Positions 1 to 10,501 of a DNA stretch of 64,000 nucleotides are shown here, one piece after another. Each line of letters starts with the position of its first letter. The stretch's first letter is position 1. The translations under genes and the position numbers were made by a program. The notes under the pieces are model-generated. The model ran no database searches. It worked only from the letters and a program-made list of their open reading frames with translations, and was not told the DNA's origin. This stretch comes from Aurantiochytrium sp. KH105 (lineage: Eukaryota; Sar; Bigyra; Thraustochytrida; Thraustochytriidae): contig BGKB01000086.1 of the NCBI GenBank assembly GCA_003116975.1, positions 224,710 through 288,709 on the forward strand, written 5' to 3'.

Positions 1-350
1 CGTCGACGCAGGATAGCATCTCCGTCCTGGTTCCGGCGCAGGAACTCAAAAGCCATTTCATGCGCGATAGACTGCTGCTCCGAAGGAGGCTGCATGTGAG
101 CGAAGCTGTCCGGGTCGGGTGGGAGCCCGAAAAAGTCTGCGTCGTCCACATCCATATCGCCAGACTCGGACGGCGGCGGAGGAATCGAGACGTTCCACAA
201 CGAGAACCCGGATCCGCGCGACAAGCGTGCTGTTTGCGCATAGTCTTCTCCTTTCAGCGGCCTTTGCTCGCCATAGAACCCGTTCGGGTCGTCATTGCGT
301 CTTCCTTTTCTCCCTTTCCTGCCGCTGTTGCTGCTCGCCGTCGTTCCCAT
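1..350 (-). CDS. Partial unrecognised protein, N-terminal 116 residues, runs off left edge
   Basis: An open frame on the minus strand starts with ATG at 350 and is still open at base 1 (116 codons plus 2 bases). An in-frame TAG lies just upstream of the ATG, so this is the first possible start unless a 5' exon exists. The peptide begins MGTTASSNSGRKGRKGRR, a basic low-complexity start. It continues with FYGEQRPLKGEDYAQTARL, an acidic MDVDDADFF segment, and FEFLRRNQDGDAILRR at the edge. Composition looks like real protein rather than a GC-rich shadow: mixed hydrophobic and acidic residues and no arginine/alanine/proline run. I do not recognise the family. The acidic and basic patches would fit a nuclear regulator, but that is only a guess. 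Confidence 0.6.
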   Translation of the reverse strand, partial: MGTTASSNSGRKGRKGRRNDDPNGFYGEQRPLKGEDYAQTARLSRGSGFSLWNVSIPPPPSESGDMDVDDADFFGLPPDPDSFAHMQPPSEQQSIAHEMAFEFLRRNQDGDAILRR

Positions 351-664
351 CGCTGTCGCCGCCGTACAACGAACGAGCTTGGCTGGTACGGCGCTTACGC
401 CTCGCTACGATGCGCTTGCGCGAAAAGCCACGCAAAGCCGCGAGTGCCGACACGAGACGCGCCGCGCAGCTGGACCACGGGACGCAACGCAACGAGACCG
501 AGACCGTGAATGAATGACCTGAGAGCGCTGCGCCGCGCCGCGCCGCGCCCCTTCCCTCCGCGCTACGCCACGCCACGTCCGCGCGCTCGCCAGTCGTCTG
601 CCTGACGCGGAGCTGCGTGTTTGCCGTCCTTTCCCTCGCCCGCATGCAGGCGCGCAGGCTTGCC

Positions 665-695
<31 letters not shown>

Positions 696-1272
696 GGGTG
701 TGAGCGGGATGGCTTCTCAGGTTTCGTGGTGCGGCGGTCCAAGGCGCGTGGAAAATGTGTGAGCTCTCACTTCCTGGACTCTCTCTCTCTCTCTCATTCT
801 CTGTGTGCCTAATTTTGACAGTGAGTTTCGACATTGGTCGCCGGCACTGGCGCCCGAGAAGCGCGGGCCGCACGTGCACCGCCCAGGGCCTCTCCCCGTG
901 ACGAGGGAACGGATGTGGCGCGCTGGCAAGACCTGCGCCGCAGCGTCGAGGAAGGTTGCGAGAGTGGAGCGAGCTGAGCTCGTGCACGCGAGATCGATCG
1001 CCATCGCGAGCCCATGCAGCGCGCGTGCATCCGACGTACGATCTAGTCTAGTCAAGGCATCATCATCATCATGATCATCGTAAAAGCAAACGAGGAGGAA
1101 GGGGGAGGGGGAACATCTACGTAAAGTAATTAAAGGCACTCCAGGCCCGAAAGGGCGCGAAGAAATACATGAGTGGGAGTGAGAGCGGCAGTGGCTGGGG
1201 CCGGCCGTAAGAGGTGGGTGATTGGGATGCAGCCTGCGAGACAGCTGACTGCTGCTGCGAGCTGTTAGTTAT
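351..1272. other. Intergenic: upstream of the left-edge gene, 3' flank of the MAPKK
   Basis: No convincing gene. The ORFs here are arginine/alanine/serine-rich shadows. The stretch holds a (GCAC)n microsatellite at about 665-695, a CT run at 780-794, and a CATCATCATCATGATCAT run near 1058-1078. It contains the promoter of the minus-strand gene starting at 350 and the 3' flank of the kinase ending at 1273. Confidence 0.6.
665..695. repeat. (GCAC)n microsatellite
   Basis: About 7-8 uninterrupted tetranucleotide copies, upstream of the left-edge gene. Confidence 0.9.
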
Positions 1273-3555
1273 TTATTTACAAGGGGCCAGCGCAGCGAGC
1301 TCGTCATCGAAACGTTTGCGCGATGCTGACGTTAAGAGGTCGACGCCAACCTGCGCAGCGAGACTCGTGGCCATCTCACGGGTCACAGGACCCGTCGCGA
1401 GCGATAGAAAGCGGTGCAAATCCTGCCAGAGCATCTCGTCGGCACCCGAAGCGTTGACAGGCTCAAACGAGGAGCCCACAACCTCGGAGAATGGGAAGTC
1501 ACGGGACAAAAAGGGGTGGTCGAGCGCCGCCGCGGCCGTGATGCGGTCCTGCGGATCCTTTTGCAGACAACGCGCCACGAGGTCACACAGATTGGCACTG
1601 AAGCGGTCCTGCGACAGACGAGGCGGGGGACGCTCGCCAATCGCTTGCACAAGACCCCAGTACCCCTGGTCGTCGTACTCGATCTGGAATGGGTAGCGAC
1701 CTGTGACGCAGACGAGAGCCGAGAGTCCGAGCGACCACACATCGGCTGGGTAAGAATAGCCGTCCTCGTTACCCTTGATGCGCTCAGGCGCCATGTACGA
1801 GAGCGATCCGACAAAGGTGTTTGCCGCCGAGAATGAACCAAAGGAGTGGGCAATGCCAAAGTCGCTAAGTTTGACAAGCCCTGAGCTATGCGAAAGAAGC
1901 ATGTTCGCCGGCTTGATGTCCCGATGCAGTTGACGCTGGCCGTGAAGATGGCGCAGGCCGCGAAAGGCGCAATGTAAAACACAGGCGATCTCGCGCTCCG
2001 AGAGAGGGCCATGTATGGTCAGACGGTCTTCAAGCGAACCGCCGCCCATCCACTCGAGCACGAGATTGATCGTTGATTCGCTGCGGTCCACATAAGCGTT
2101 GTGCATGCCTACAATGTACGGACATTTCCGTGGGAAAACCTTGGTGCCGCGCAGAGAGGCAAGCGGGACGTGATGGTCTCGATAAAGAGCCTCAATCTCG
2201 GCCACGGTTTGCGCGCGTTTGGTCACATCAAAGACAGGCACCGACTTGACGGCGACAAGGTGCATTGTCTCGCGATGCAGCGCCTTGAAGACGACACCGC
2301 TTGCACCCTTGCCGACGCGATTGAGAAACTCGAGCGACTTGCTTTCGATCGGCTCGCTTGGCGTCGCGCGCTTAGGCGACGCGGTGTTCGACGCGGCCAA
2401 CGCGCGAAGCCCGTGGCGCGCGCCTGGGCCTTGGCTCCGATCGCGATGAATGGGCAAGTCGTCGCTCTGCGTCTTGCTTTCCACCGAAGCCTCGCTGCGC
2501 TGGGACATGGGCGACTGCTGACCGCCCGAAGACCGCCGTCTAGACAAGGCGTCGTCCTTTTCAAAGCTTTCGTGGGAAGGAAACACCATGTTGTCTGGCG
2601 TGGGCGAGACGCCACTTTCGTGGACCATAAAGCCAGCCATGTGCAGAGTGCCTGAGCTGCTCAGCTCGTAGTTGACACTGCCGGATCGAGCCTGGCGACC
2701 TCGCGTGCTGCGACGTCGGAGACGCAGACTTGGCGACTTTTGCTCTCGCGTCTCGCTCAAACTGCTCGAGTGTTGACGTACGAGCGGGCTCTCGCGGAGG
2801 AACAGCTTGCGAAAGTAGTCATCCTGGTCATCGTCTTGCGCTTCCGCAAGCGGGCGGCTCTCTCCGTTTTGGGTATCGTTGTCGCTGTCGTCTTCCTCGT
2901 CGTGCCAAAGAGTCGCCTGCGTACTCACCGACTTCAAATCAGTGTCCGCGCGGCCAAAAGGCGATTCGTCTTCCTCAGCGTCCAGGTCGAGAGCGAGACT
3001 CAGGTTGAGCACGGGCATCTTTTGACCAAAATGCGCCTGTCGCTTCTCGCTGAGAGATCGGCCACGGTCCGTGAAACGTGCGCCAGCCGACGGGCTGAGG
3101 CGAGGGCTCAGGTGAGGGCTGAGGCGAGGGCTGCTCTTGTTGATGCTCCCGCTGGTCTGCCAAGCGGTGCCCTGGGCCTGGAGGTAAGGAGAGGCGGGCG
3201 ACAAGCTTGCACTCGTGTTTTGCCCTGATCGAGGTGATGGAGCCACATTTACAGGCGGAGATGGCAAGAGCCTGGGCATGTTTGTAATCGTGTCCTCATT
3301 CGCCACCTCGGACGAGCCGTCCTGCTTGGCCGTCGGCGCATTTGCAATGCCAACGCGCGCCAGCGCGAGAAGCAAATCCTGGCCCTCTGCTGCATCATCA
3401 GCAACTACATCATCTGCTGCGGCAGCGGTGGCGGTGGCGGTGGCGGCGGGGGCGGCGGCAGCGTCCTCTCGCCCGGCGGCCTTGCGGCGGCGTCGCGAGA
3501 ACAGCCGCTCCATCGCGCTCGCGCCTCTTCTGAGCAGGCCGTTTACGTTCTGCAC
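1273..3555 (-). CDS. MAP kinase kinase-like (STE7/MEK-type) protein kinase
   Basis: A 760-residue single-exon protein. Residues 1-405 are low complexity (Ala/Asp/Ser-rich) with short SPRLSP/SPHLSP repeats near 142-155. The kinase domain spans about 409-690. It has a glycine loop GKGASGVV (415-422), catalytic VAVK (Lys437), HRDIKPANML (544-553), SDFGIAH (564-570), and an activation segment AANTFVG...YMAPERIKG. The ANTFVG/YMAPER segment with Ser/Thr in the loop is typical of MAPKKs, so the likely role is dual-specificity phosphorylation of a MAPK. A basic stretch followed by LNLSL (about 171-187) resembles a MAPK docking site. A tail of about 70 residues follows the domain. Its partners and pathway cannot be read from this window. 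The ATG at 3555 is the first in frame; start certainty is moderate because the N terminus is disordered. Confidence 0.88.
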   Translation of the reverse strand: MQNVNGLLRRGASAMERLFSRRRRKAAGREDAAAAPAATATATAAAADDVVADDAAEGQDLLLALARVGIANAPTAKQDGSSEVANEDTITNMPRLLPSPPVNVAPSPRSGQNTSASLSPASPYLQAQGTAWQTSGSINKSSPRLSPHLSPRLSPSAGARFTDRGRSLSEKRQAHFGQKMPVLNLSLALDLDAEEDESPFGRADTDLKSVSTQATLWHDEEDDSDNDTQNGESRPLAEAQDDDQDDYFRKLFLRESPLVRQHSSSLSETREQKSPSLRLRRRSTRGRQARSGSVNYELSSSGTLHMAGFMVHESGVSPTPDNMVFPSHESFEKDDALSRRRSSGGQQSPMSQRSEASVESKTQSDDLPIHRDRSQGPGARHGLRALAASNTASPKRATPSEPIESKSLEFLNRVGKGASGVVFKALHRETMHLVAVKSVPVFDVTKRAQTVAEIEALYRDHHVPLASLRGTKVFPRKCPYIVGMHNAYVDRSESTINLVLEWMGGGSLEDRLTIHGPLSEREIACVLHCAFRGLRHLHGQRQLHRDIKPANMLLSHSSGLVKLSDFGIAHSFGSFSAANTFVGSLSYMAPERIKGNEDGYSYPADVWSLGLSALVCVTGRYPFQIEYDDQGYWGLVQAIGERPPPRLSQDRFSANLCDLVARCLQKDPQDRITAAAALDHPFLSRDFPFSEVVGSSFEPVNASGADEMLWQDLHRFLSLATGPVTREMATSLAAQVGVDLLTSASRKRFDDELAALAPCK

Positions 3556-5592
3556 AGGCCTTTTCCGTGCGTCCTGGTCCTAGTCCAGGTCGTCGTCGTC
3601 GTCCTCGTCGTGGCCAACCTCGTCGCTGCCGTCGTGCACGGCCTCCTCCTGCTCCTGCTCGGCTTCCCTACCTGCGTGACGGCTCCGCGCGACCACGCGT
3701 CGCGGCGCGGCGTGCGCTCGGCGGCGGGCGGGCGGGCGGGCGGCGGGCGGGCAGGCGGACGGCACGGCGGCGACCGCGCGCGGGAGGGAGGCGAGCGAGC
3801 GAGCGGCGAGCGAGAGCGAGATCAGGTCAGCTCAGCGGCCGCCGCGCGATGAGCCGCGCTCGCCAGGCACCGGCGCCCGGCCTCGGTGGCGCGTGCGGGT
3901 GTGCGAGGGATGGCAGGCGGGGCGCGCGCGCGCGAGCGCGGGGAGAAAGAAGCGCGGCCTGGGCAGGCGCGCCGCCGGCCGGCCGGCGGGTGGGGTTGGT
4001 CTTCTGCCGCGGTTCGGGAGAGTCGCCGGCTCGTGCGGGAGAATTTGAAAAACCAACCTCGAAAGAAAGAAAGAAAGAAAGAAGGGAGAAACTTTGAGGG
4101 AAGAGAAAGAGGGAGCTAACGTAGACACCAGCGGTGACACGCGGGGCAAGGGCAGCATTCGCGTGGGCAAGTGGAGCAAAGCGGGGGCGCAAGTGGAAAC
4201 GTGGCCGAGGCAAGTGCCGCAAGAGGGAGGGTGGCACGTGCACATGATGTGTGAAGGAGAGAAAGCGGAGGAAAAGACTGAAAGACTGAATAAATGAAAG
4301 AAAGAATGAATGAGAGCACGCGCGTCCCAAGCGAGCGCGACGCGAGCGCGACGCGAGCACGACGCGAGCGCGAGCCCGAGGCGAGGCGAGGCGAGGCGGG
4401 AGATAGCGGCAGCGCGCGAGGCGAGGCGAGGCGAGAAGGATGCTTCGCGGCGGATGGAGGAGGAGAGCGCGATGGCCAGCCAGAGCGATGACGAGCTTCC
4501 CGAGCGTCCCGCGTCCCAGCGAGCAAGCAGCAGCAGCAAGACGCACGGGGACATAGGCGAGCACAAGCAGCTGCGTTGGCGCGGCGGCAGACTTCGATCG
4601 ACGAGCCGGGCGGCAACAAGCAGAAGGGCAAGCAGAAGGAGTTCGTGGCGGCGCAAGGCAAGGGTGCCGCCACCAGCAGAGGCTTGGTGAAGAAAAGAGC
4701 GTGAGTTCTTTGGGACGCGAAAGGAGTACCACCCATCCAGGCAAGTCGGAACGCGAAGATTGCCATCCATCACAACTGCCACGACGTGGTCAATGGCCGC
4801 CGGCGGGTCGCATAGAACCGGGGAAGATAGTGGACCCGGAACAGCAGCGTCTTTGACGAAGAAAACGAATGCGGACCGACCGACCGACCGACCGACCGGT
4901 CGATTGATCGACCGACCAAGCTTGGCCGACTACAGAGAGAGGGAAGAACTTTCCACCGGCCGCTGCCGCAAACAACGATGACGTGTGTCGGGCAAGCTGG
5001 CTGGTTGCATCGATCGCGTTGGCAGTGCTTTCTTGTCCGCAGTCAGTCAGCAGCCAGCTGGCAGCTGACTGATGTTGAGAGTTGAACTGCCTGTGAGAAA
5101 CGAACGCATCCTCCCGTTCCTGGTTGCCATGGTTGGTTGCAACAGCAACAGCAACTTGCCGCAGGAGCAGTTGCGACCATCTGACCCACTCGCGCATCTG
5201 GCTGGCGACTGACTAGAGGCCTACTGGCAGATAAATCTCGCTACAAGCTGCAGTGGCGTAGAAAAAGGACGCTAATTAAGCTTTTTCCGTTGTCTTGTTC
5301 GCTCAACTGGCAAGTGTGCCATAATCTAGGCCTATCTCGTTTCTCGCAAAGAGACCTATCCATTTTGATTTGGACCACTTCGCCTCGCGTGGCTGCAGCG
5401 CGGCAGCGGCTGGACGCTTGAAGCAGGCAAAGCAAGACCAGACAAGCAAGACGGAGACAGAGCGTTTGCAGGCCTGAAGCACGGTGGTGCTGCCTCGCGC
5501 GCGGTTGTTGCCCGGTCGCCCTCCTGCCCTCACTCCCCTTCGCCCCGCGCCCGCCTGCCCGCCTGCCCCAGCCGTGCCACAACCCACATACC
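3556..5592. other. Divergent intergenic region between MAPKK and mL54
   Basis: A 2-kb GC-rich promoter-type region. ORFs on both strands are Arg/Ala/Ser shadows. It holds a GAAA run (about 4060-4082), GCAAGTGG motifs at 4167 and 4189 with a related GGCAAGTGCC at about 4208, repeated GGCGA/CGACG stretches (4330-4440), and a (GACC)n tract near 4875-4900. No RNA gene was recognised. Confidence 0.55.
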
Positions 5593-6000
5593 ATGCTCCG
5601 CGCAGCCACGCGACTGGCGGCCCCGACGAGCCGGCGCCTGGGCGGCGTGCGCGCGCGAGGCTTCGCGGCTGCGGCCGCCGAGGCCGACGCACCGGAGGCT
5701 CCGGAGGCTCCGGCCGCCGCCAGCAGCAATGCCAGCAGCACCCCTCCTGAGGACCGTGGCGTCGGCGAGCCGGGCAAGGCCGTGCCCGTAAACATTTTCA
5801 AGTCAGGCTCTGACCCGGTGCTCCTCGCCAAGGACGAGTACCCAGAGTGGCTCTTTGACATTCTCAAGCCGCCTGCCACAGAAAAAGAGGTGCTCAGCAA
5901 GAAAGATTCCATCACCTGGAAGAAGGGTGGTGCAAAGTACTTTCGCAAGCTCAACAAGCGACGCATCAAGGAAAACAACATGCGTGGTGACGCATTATGA
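5593..6000 (+). CDS. MRPL54: Mitochondrial large ribosomal subunit protein mL54
   Basis: A 135-residue protein. The first 30 or so residues are Arg/Ala-rich and contain no acidic residue until the 30s (MLRAATRLAAPTSRRLGG), a mitochondrial presequence. After an Ala/Glu/Pro linker comes the conserved block VNIFKSGSDPVLLAKDEYPEWLF, matching the DP-x-x-L...EYPEWL signature of the MRPL54/yeast MRPL37 family. A basic C-terminal end follows (FRKLNKRRIKENN). Length fits the family. It is a structural component of the mitochondrial 54S/39S ribosomal subunit. The ATG directly begins the presequence and lies in a good context after a pyrimidine-rich leader. Single exon. Confidence 0.85.
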   Translation: MLRAATRLAAPTSRRLGGVRARGFAAAAAEADAPEAPEAPAAASSNASSTPPEDRGVGEPGKAVPVNIFKSGSDPVLLAKDEYPEWLFDILKPPATEKEVLSKKDSITWKKGGAKYFRKLNKRRIKENNMRGDAL

Positions 6001-7262
6001 TCTCCTTTGCTGTGTCCTCCTTCAGCGACCTCTTATTTCCTTCTCCCTCATTCTCCTCGACGTCGCCGTATCTGCGCCCTCTTTTTTAGGCTCTGCGCGG
6101 CTTGTTGCGCAAGGCATGGCGCTTCGTATTTGCGAGCTGGCTCGCTCTGGCTCTGGCTCTGGCCCTGGCTCAAGTCTGTGGAAGACAAGACTTACCCGCC
6201 CTCGATTTCCCTCCTTTCCTTTTTCTGCTCCCCAAAAGGTGTTCTCGTTTAACCGTACGCTTGTCGCCATAATCAGGGTCTCAGCTTTCAAGAAATCGCG
6301 ACAGGTTCTGTCCAATTGGCAGCTTCTGTCTACCTGGGTCTTATGAAATCTCGTTGAGCTGCGCGATGTGTCTCAGTGTGCTTTCTTTGTAGGATCTGCT
6401 ATCGGTCGCGTCTGTCCAGGCGCAGTGCGTGACCTTATATCTCTTCAAAACCGAAGACCACATTTTACTGCTCTGAAAGGCGTGCTTTATTTATTCCATC
6501 GCTTGTCCTGGCCTTCTGCCAATGAATTCTATCCATCACCTGGCCCCATCACTTGCCCTGACCTCGGCATCGGCTAGTAGCTTAACTTGCAGCAAGAATC
6601 CTCTCCTTTTTCCGCAACCAAACGACTCTTGCTCTGCATTTTGTCCGGAGCAAATACGCTGGACCAAGGGCCTGCATTCTTTTTGGTGTTTTGAAGATGA
6701 GCAGCAAGACTGAAATAAGTCTTGTACATAAATTCGGAGACGCCCAAGCGCAACAGACAAACCAATCTTCTTCTCCTTGTCGTGCATGCATGCATGCATG
6801 CATGCCCAGTCATGATCATTTTCGTGATTCCTGCGTCTTGTACGAATGATTTCTTTTTTCATTTTGTGCTTTTGCAGCTTCTCCTTCGCTCTTAAGATGT
6901 CGCTGCTGCATCGTAATCTATCAAAATTCGCTACGTCGCGACATCGTGACTTCTCATCTCGTGTGGGCGATGCACAAGATACTTTGCCGCTCCCTGTTTC
7001 CCTCTTTCTCTCTTTCTCTTTGACAGTAGCTATCATGAGCAGAGGTGAGAGTCTGCCAGGTCAGCCGCGCCGGTGAGATCCTCATGAACGCAAACGCGGA
7101 AGCAATAGACGCGCTGCGACAGACGAGCGGGCCGGCGAGGACGAGACCGCGCGGTGAGGACGCACGTAACTAGCCCTCGGGCGTGTGCTGACGAGAGGCA
7201 GGCTAGCTGCCTAACTTCGAGAAGGATCAACATCAAGTAGCGGGAGCCGACCAGCAAGCAAG
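6001..7262. other. Intergenic between mL54 and clathrin light chain
   Basis: 3' flank of mL54 and 5' region of the clathrin light chain gene. AT content is higher than in neighbouring promoters. An (ATGC)n tract lies at about 6783-6805. No credible coding region on either strand and no tRNA-like fold seen. Confidence 0.55.
6783..6805. repeat. (ATGC)n microsatellite
   Basis: About 5.5 copies of the self-complementary tetranucleotide ATGC. Confidence 0.85.
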
Positions 7263-8076
7263 ATGGCGGAGGAAGACCCCTTCGGCTTTACCGAGGAGAG
7301 CAACGAGGAAATGCAGCACGTCGACGAGTTTCAAGACCCGTTTCAGGAGAGCGAGGACGGTCAGCCTCCCATCGATGCCTTTGGTGAAACTGACGACGTG
7401 GATGGCCAGGATGTAAGTTGAAACACAAATGTATTTCCGTGAACTCAAAGTCTCGTGTTCTAACCTGACAACACAACACAACGCGTGTACTTGCTGCTAC
7501 GAGACTACTTAGGCTTTTGAGGAGTCGGAGGACGCCGAGGGCGGCTACGCCGATTTGGGCGGCGATGACGCCTTTGCGGAGTCCGATGGTGCAGATATGA
7601 TGGATAACAACGAAGCCCAGCAGCAGCAGCAACAACAACAGCCTCAGCAGCCTCAACAGCCTCAGCAAATGCCCGCGCAGCCGCACGAAAGCAGCATGGA
7701 CGCCGAAGATCCTGACGCGGACGACGCTGCCCTCCGCGCTTTCCAGCGCAAGTGGGAGGCTGAGTTGAGCGAGAAGGATGCCAAGATGGAAACGCAGCGC
7801 AGCGAGATGAAGGAGCGCGCACAGCAGGAACTCGAAAAATTCAAGGCCGAAAAGGCAGACGCGCTCAAGTCGAGGCAAAAGACCAACCGCGAGCAAGAGG
7901 AGCACTTTCTCGAGGATATCAATGAGGCCCTCACTGCAGAAAACCCGTGGGAGCGCATTCTTAGCCTCGTAGATATCTCAAAGAGCTCCGGCGCCAAGGG
8001 CGAGGGCGGCGAGCGCGACCTCGCTCGTCTCCGCAAGATTTTTGTGCAGCTCAAAAACGATCCCCCCGCTCAATAA
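7263..8076 (+). CDS. Clathrin light chain (two exons)
   Basis: Exon 1 runs 7263-7412 (50 codons, beginning MAEEDPFGFTEES), and exon 2 runs 7513-8076, giving 237 residues. The intron has GTAAGT...TTAG borders and keeps frame. The N-terminal half is acidic with DPF motifs and a poly-Q/QP stretch (7615-7670). The second half is a long heptad coiled coil (ALRAFQRKWEAELSEKDAKM onward) that would bind the clathrin heavy-chain hub. It ends with the conserved block ENPWERILSLVD followed by a short basic/hydrophobic tail. This ENPWER..SLVD signature plus length and acidic N terminus identify the light chain. It regulates coat assembly at the plasma membrane and trans-Golgi. Exon 2 alone has no ATG at its start, so exon 1 is needed. 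Confidence 0.88.
7413..7512 (+). other. Intron of the clathrin light chain gene
   Basis: 100 bp, phase 0, donor GTAAGT, acceptor TACTTAG. One of only three introns confidently seen in this window. Confidence 0.88.
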
Positions 8077-8848
8077 CCTAACCCGAAAAAAGCAGACCGA
8101 ATATACTCTGATTTGCAAGGCCATGCAGTGCATGTGTGCCCAAGATCTTGAAGATTACGCGAAAAGAAAACACGAGCTGCGTCGCAAGATGCCTCGCTCG
8201 CCGTGTACGTTGGGCCAGACGCAAGCTCGCCCCTCGTTGCGTGGCCTCGTTGCGTGGGGAAGAAAAAAGGAAGAAAAAAAAAGGAAAAGGAAAAGCAAAC
8301 ATGATCTATTGTTCTGCTTCTTCGTTAATGATAGGGTGGCGATGATGATTGTGAGATGGCAATGTGCGCCAGAAGTCCTTGAAATACAGGCGCCGTTTTT
8401 GGCCTTTAGTCCTCATCAATTGATCGTCTCTTGAGCACGTTCACAACGAACGTACAGACAGCAGCCCTGCTGCGCGCGAAGGTATTTTTTTCAAGGGACA
8501 TAGCCACTGTCTCTCCACATTCCATCAATGTTACGATATTCGTGCTCATGGACAGCAAGACAGCCGAGGGCTATGCTATCTCAAATGCTCCACGCATCGG
8601 TTTGTTTCTTTTTCTTTTTTTTGTCTTGTTTTTCTTCTTTCCGTTATGTGGGTGACGACCTTGGGGAATACAATTTGCAGTTGACACATGCGTGCAATAG
8701 CCCGAGGAGCAATACAGCAACATAAAGGTGCGAGAGCGAACTCTTTCCTGGTTTTCTTTCTTTCTTTCTCTCCCTCCCTTCCTATTTCTCCCTTGATTGC
8801 GCTGCACGCGCAACGGGCAACTCGACGATATTGATGTGCGCTGCAAAC
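8077..8848. other. Convergent intergenic region, clathrin light chain / prefoldin 6
   Basis: 3' flanks of two convergent genes. A/T-rich homopolymer stretches (8267-8300, 8608-8645) and CT-rich runs (8755-8790) are present. No gene seen. Confidence 0.55.
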
Positions 8849-9392
8849 TTATTCCTCCTCTCCGGATTGCTGCTGCTTTTGCTGGATCTGGGCGACCTCC
8901 TGTTGAAGCTTGCCAATTTCCTGCTGGAGCTTGTTCTTGGCCGTCTCCTTCTCCTTGAAGGTCTTGTCCAATCGGTCACTGCATGCACAAAGATGTAAAT
9001 GATGCAATAAAACATGCGTATGTGTTGTCAGCGTCCTCCGCACTCACACTTGCTACTTTTCTTCTTGAAGCCTCTTGGCACCCCTTGCACCCCAAACGAA
9101 GATCAACTGGATCACGTAAAACTTACATTTCCGACTGCAGACGGTCCAGGCGCTGCTTCACCATGGCCTTGGCATCCGGAAGGTCGACCTTGACGAGCAC
9201 GGGGCCCATGGACTTGAAAACCTCGGCGTCCTCGTCAAGAATCTTCAGCTCGCCCTCGACGGCCTGGTTCTCCATAAGCTGCGCGCGGAGCTGCTCAGCC
9301 TGTTTGTTGAGCTGGCCCTGCTCGGCGTCAAGGGCTTCAAACTGCTTGATCAGGCCCTGGCCGCGCTGTTCGATGGCTCCGATATCCGCCAT
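8849..9392 (-). CDS. PFDN6: Prefoldin subunit 6 (beta-type), two exons
   Basis: Exon 1 is 9392-9127 and exon 2 is 8978-8849, giving 131 residues, the normal length for PFDN6. The start MADIGAIEQRGQGLIKQF opens the first coiled-coil helix. The middle holds the beta-hairpin segment (ENQAVEGELKILDEDAEVFKSMGPVLVKVD), characteristic of beta prefoldins. The second helix (LDRLQSEIDRLDKTFKEKE) crosses the splice site, where AT|T makes Ile. The tail is Gln/Glu-rich (QQKQQQSGEEE). Prefoldin is a cytosolic hexamer that hands nascent actin and tubulin to the CCT chaperonin; CCT7 lies 40 kb away in this window. An in-frame upstream extension beyond 9392 is Ala/Cys/Arg-rich and not conserved-looking, so the start at 9392 is preferred. 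Confidence 0.88.
8979..9126 (-). other. Intron of prefoldin 6 gene
   Basis: 148 bp, donor GTAAGT, acceptor GCATGCAG, splitting an ATT codon after its second base (phase 2). Confidence 0.85.
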
Positions 9393-10262
9393 CTTGCCCC
9401 GCCGTTTCTGCTCAAGCGCGTCTCTTTCACCTCTCTCGGTGCGCGCGCGCGAGTACGATCCGGCGGCGAGTAGATGGGCAGGCAGGCACGCAGGCACGCA
9501 CGCAAGCAATGCCACGCGAGATCAAGCTCTGATAAACGAACGATCGAATCAGCTCCGCAAGCAAGCCGCCATCGCGAACGTTGTTGCGCCGCTCTTCCCC
9601 CAAACCTAACCTAACCGCGGGGCTCTAACCGGCCGCGGCCGCCAAACCTGACCTGCCCAGGTCCCCCAAAACATCCGGTGCCGGTTTCAGGTGCCCGCCA
9701 AGCGTCCACCCATTCATCCTGCTTCTTTCTTTCTTCCTTCCTTCCTTCCTAACTCGCCTCGCAGCCAACCAACCGCTGCAGCTGCCGCCACCCAAACCTC
9801 TCGGCGCGCCGCGCAGCGCCGCGCAGACCCTCGCGAGGGCCGGCCGCGGCCGCCGGCGCGAGGAGGCGAGGCGGCAAACCCGAAAGTCGCAACGCCAAAG
9901 CGAGAGAGATGCAGTGCGGCTGCACGTGCCGCGCCCTGCGCAGGCGCCCCGCCGCCCGCGACCTCGCTCGCGACCTCGCGCGCGACCTCGCTCGCGACGT
10001 CCGCGACGCCCGCGACGCGACGTCAGGCTGAGCTGAGCGGAGCGGCCGCGCGCGCTTCAACCGTGCGCGAGGCGAGGGCGCGAGCGAGGCGCGGCGGCGC
10101 CGATCAAGGGCGAGGAGGGAGACCCAGAAGAGGGCGGCTTGACCGAGCAGAAGAAGGCGAGCGACGAGGTAGGTGCACGCGCCCACCCGGCACAAGAAGA
10201 GCGCAGCAGAGCAGACCGCGATCGAAGCGGCGACGGTACGTGCGGCCAGAGCGCCGCGAGCG

Positions 10263-10320
10263 GAGCGCGAGCGAGAGCGAGAGCGAGAGCGAGAGCAAGA
10301 GCGAGAGCGAGAGCGAAAGC
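10263..10320. repeat. GAGCGA/GAGAGC degenerate repeat
   Basis: About 9 imperfect copies of a GAGCGA hexamer in intergenic DNA; it makes Arg-Glu or Ser-Glu shadow ORFs. Confidence 0.8.
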
Positions 10321-10475
10321 GCAGCGAGCTGTCGCGAGTGGCGAGCAAGGTCGACCGCGGGAAGAGAGGCGCGGTCGATGCGGTCCGGGGAAAAGAGGTG
10401 TTAGCTGATGAGGGAGAAAGCCGAGCGAGCCAGGGACGCCCGACGCGGCGACGGCGAGGACGCGCGTGTAGGTAG

Positions 10476-10501
10476 GAGAGAGAGAGAGAGAGAGAGAGAG
10501 A
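10476..10501. repeat. (GA)n microsatellite
   Basis: About 12 uninterrupted GA dinucleotides upstream of the oxidase. Confidence 0.9.

Noticed and set aside
3827-4782. Overlapping ORFs of about 300 codons on the minus strand
   Set aside because: Two or three frames of similar length, all Arg/Ala/Ser/Leu-rich; no protein-like order in any.
9600-9618. Telomere-like CCTAACCTAACC
   Set aside because: Only two and a half units inside a promoter region; no array.
9691-10404. 237-codon plus-strand ORF
   Set aside because: Composed of repeat-derived Arg/Ala/Ser stretches; overlaps GAGCGA and CTCGCGAC repeats.
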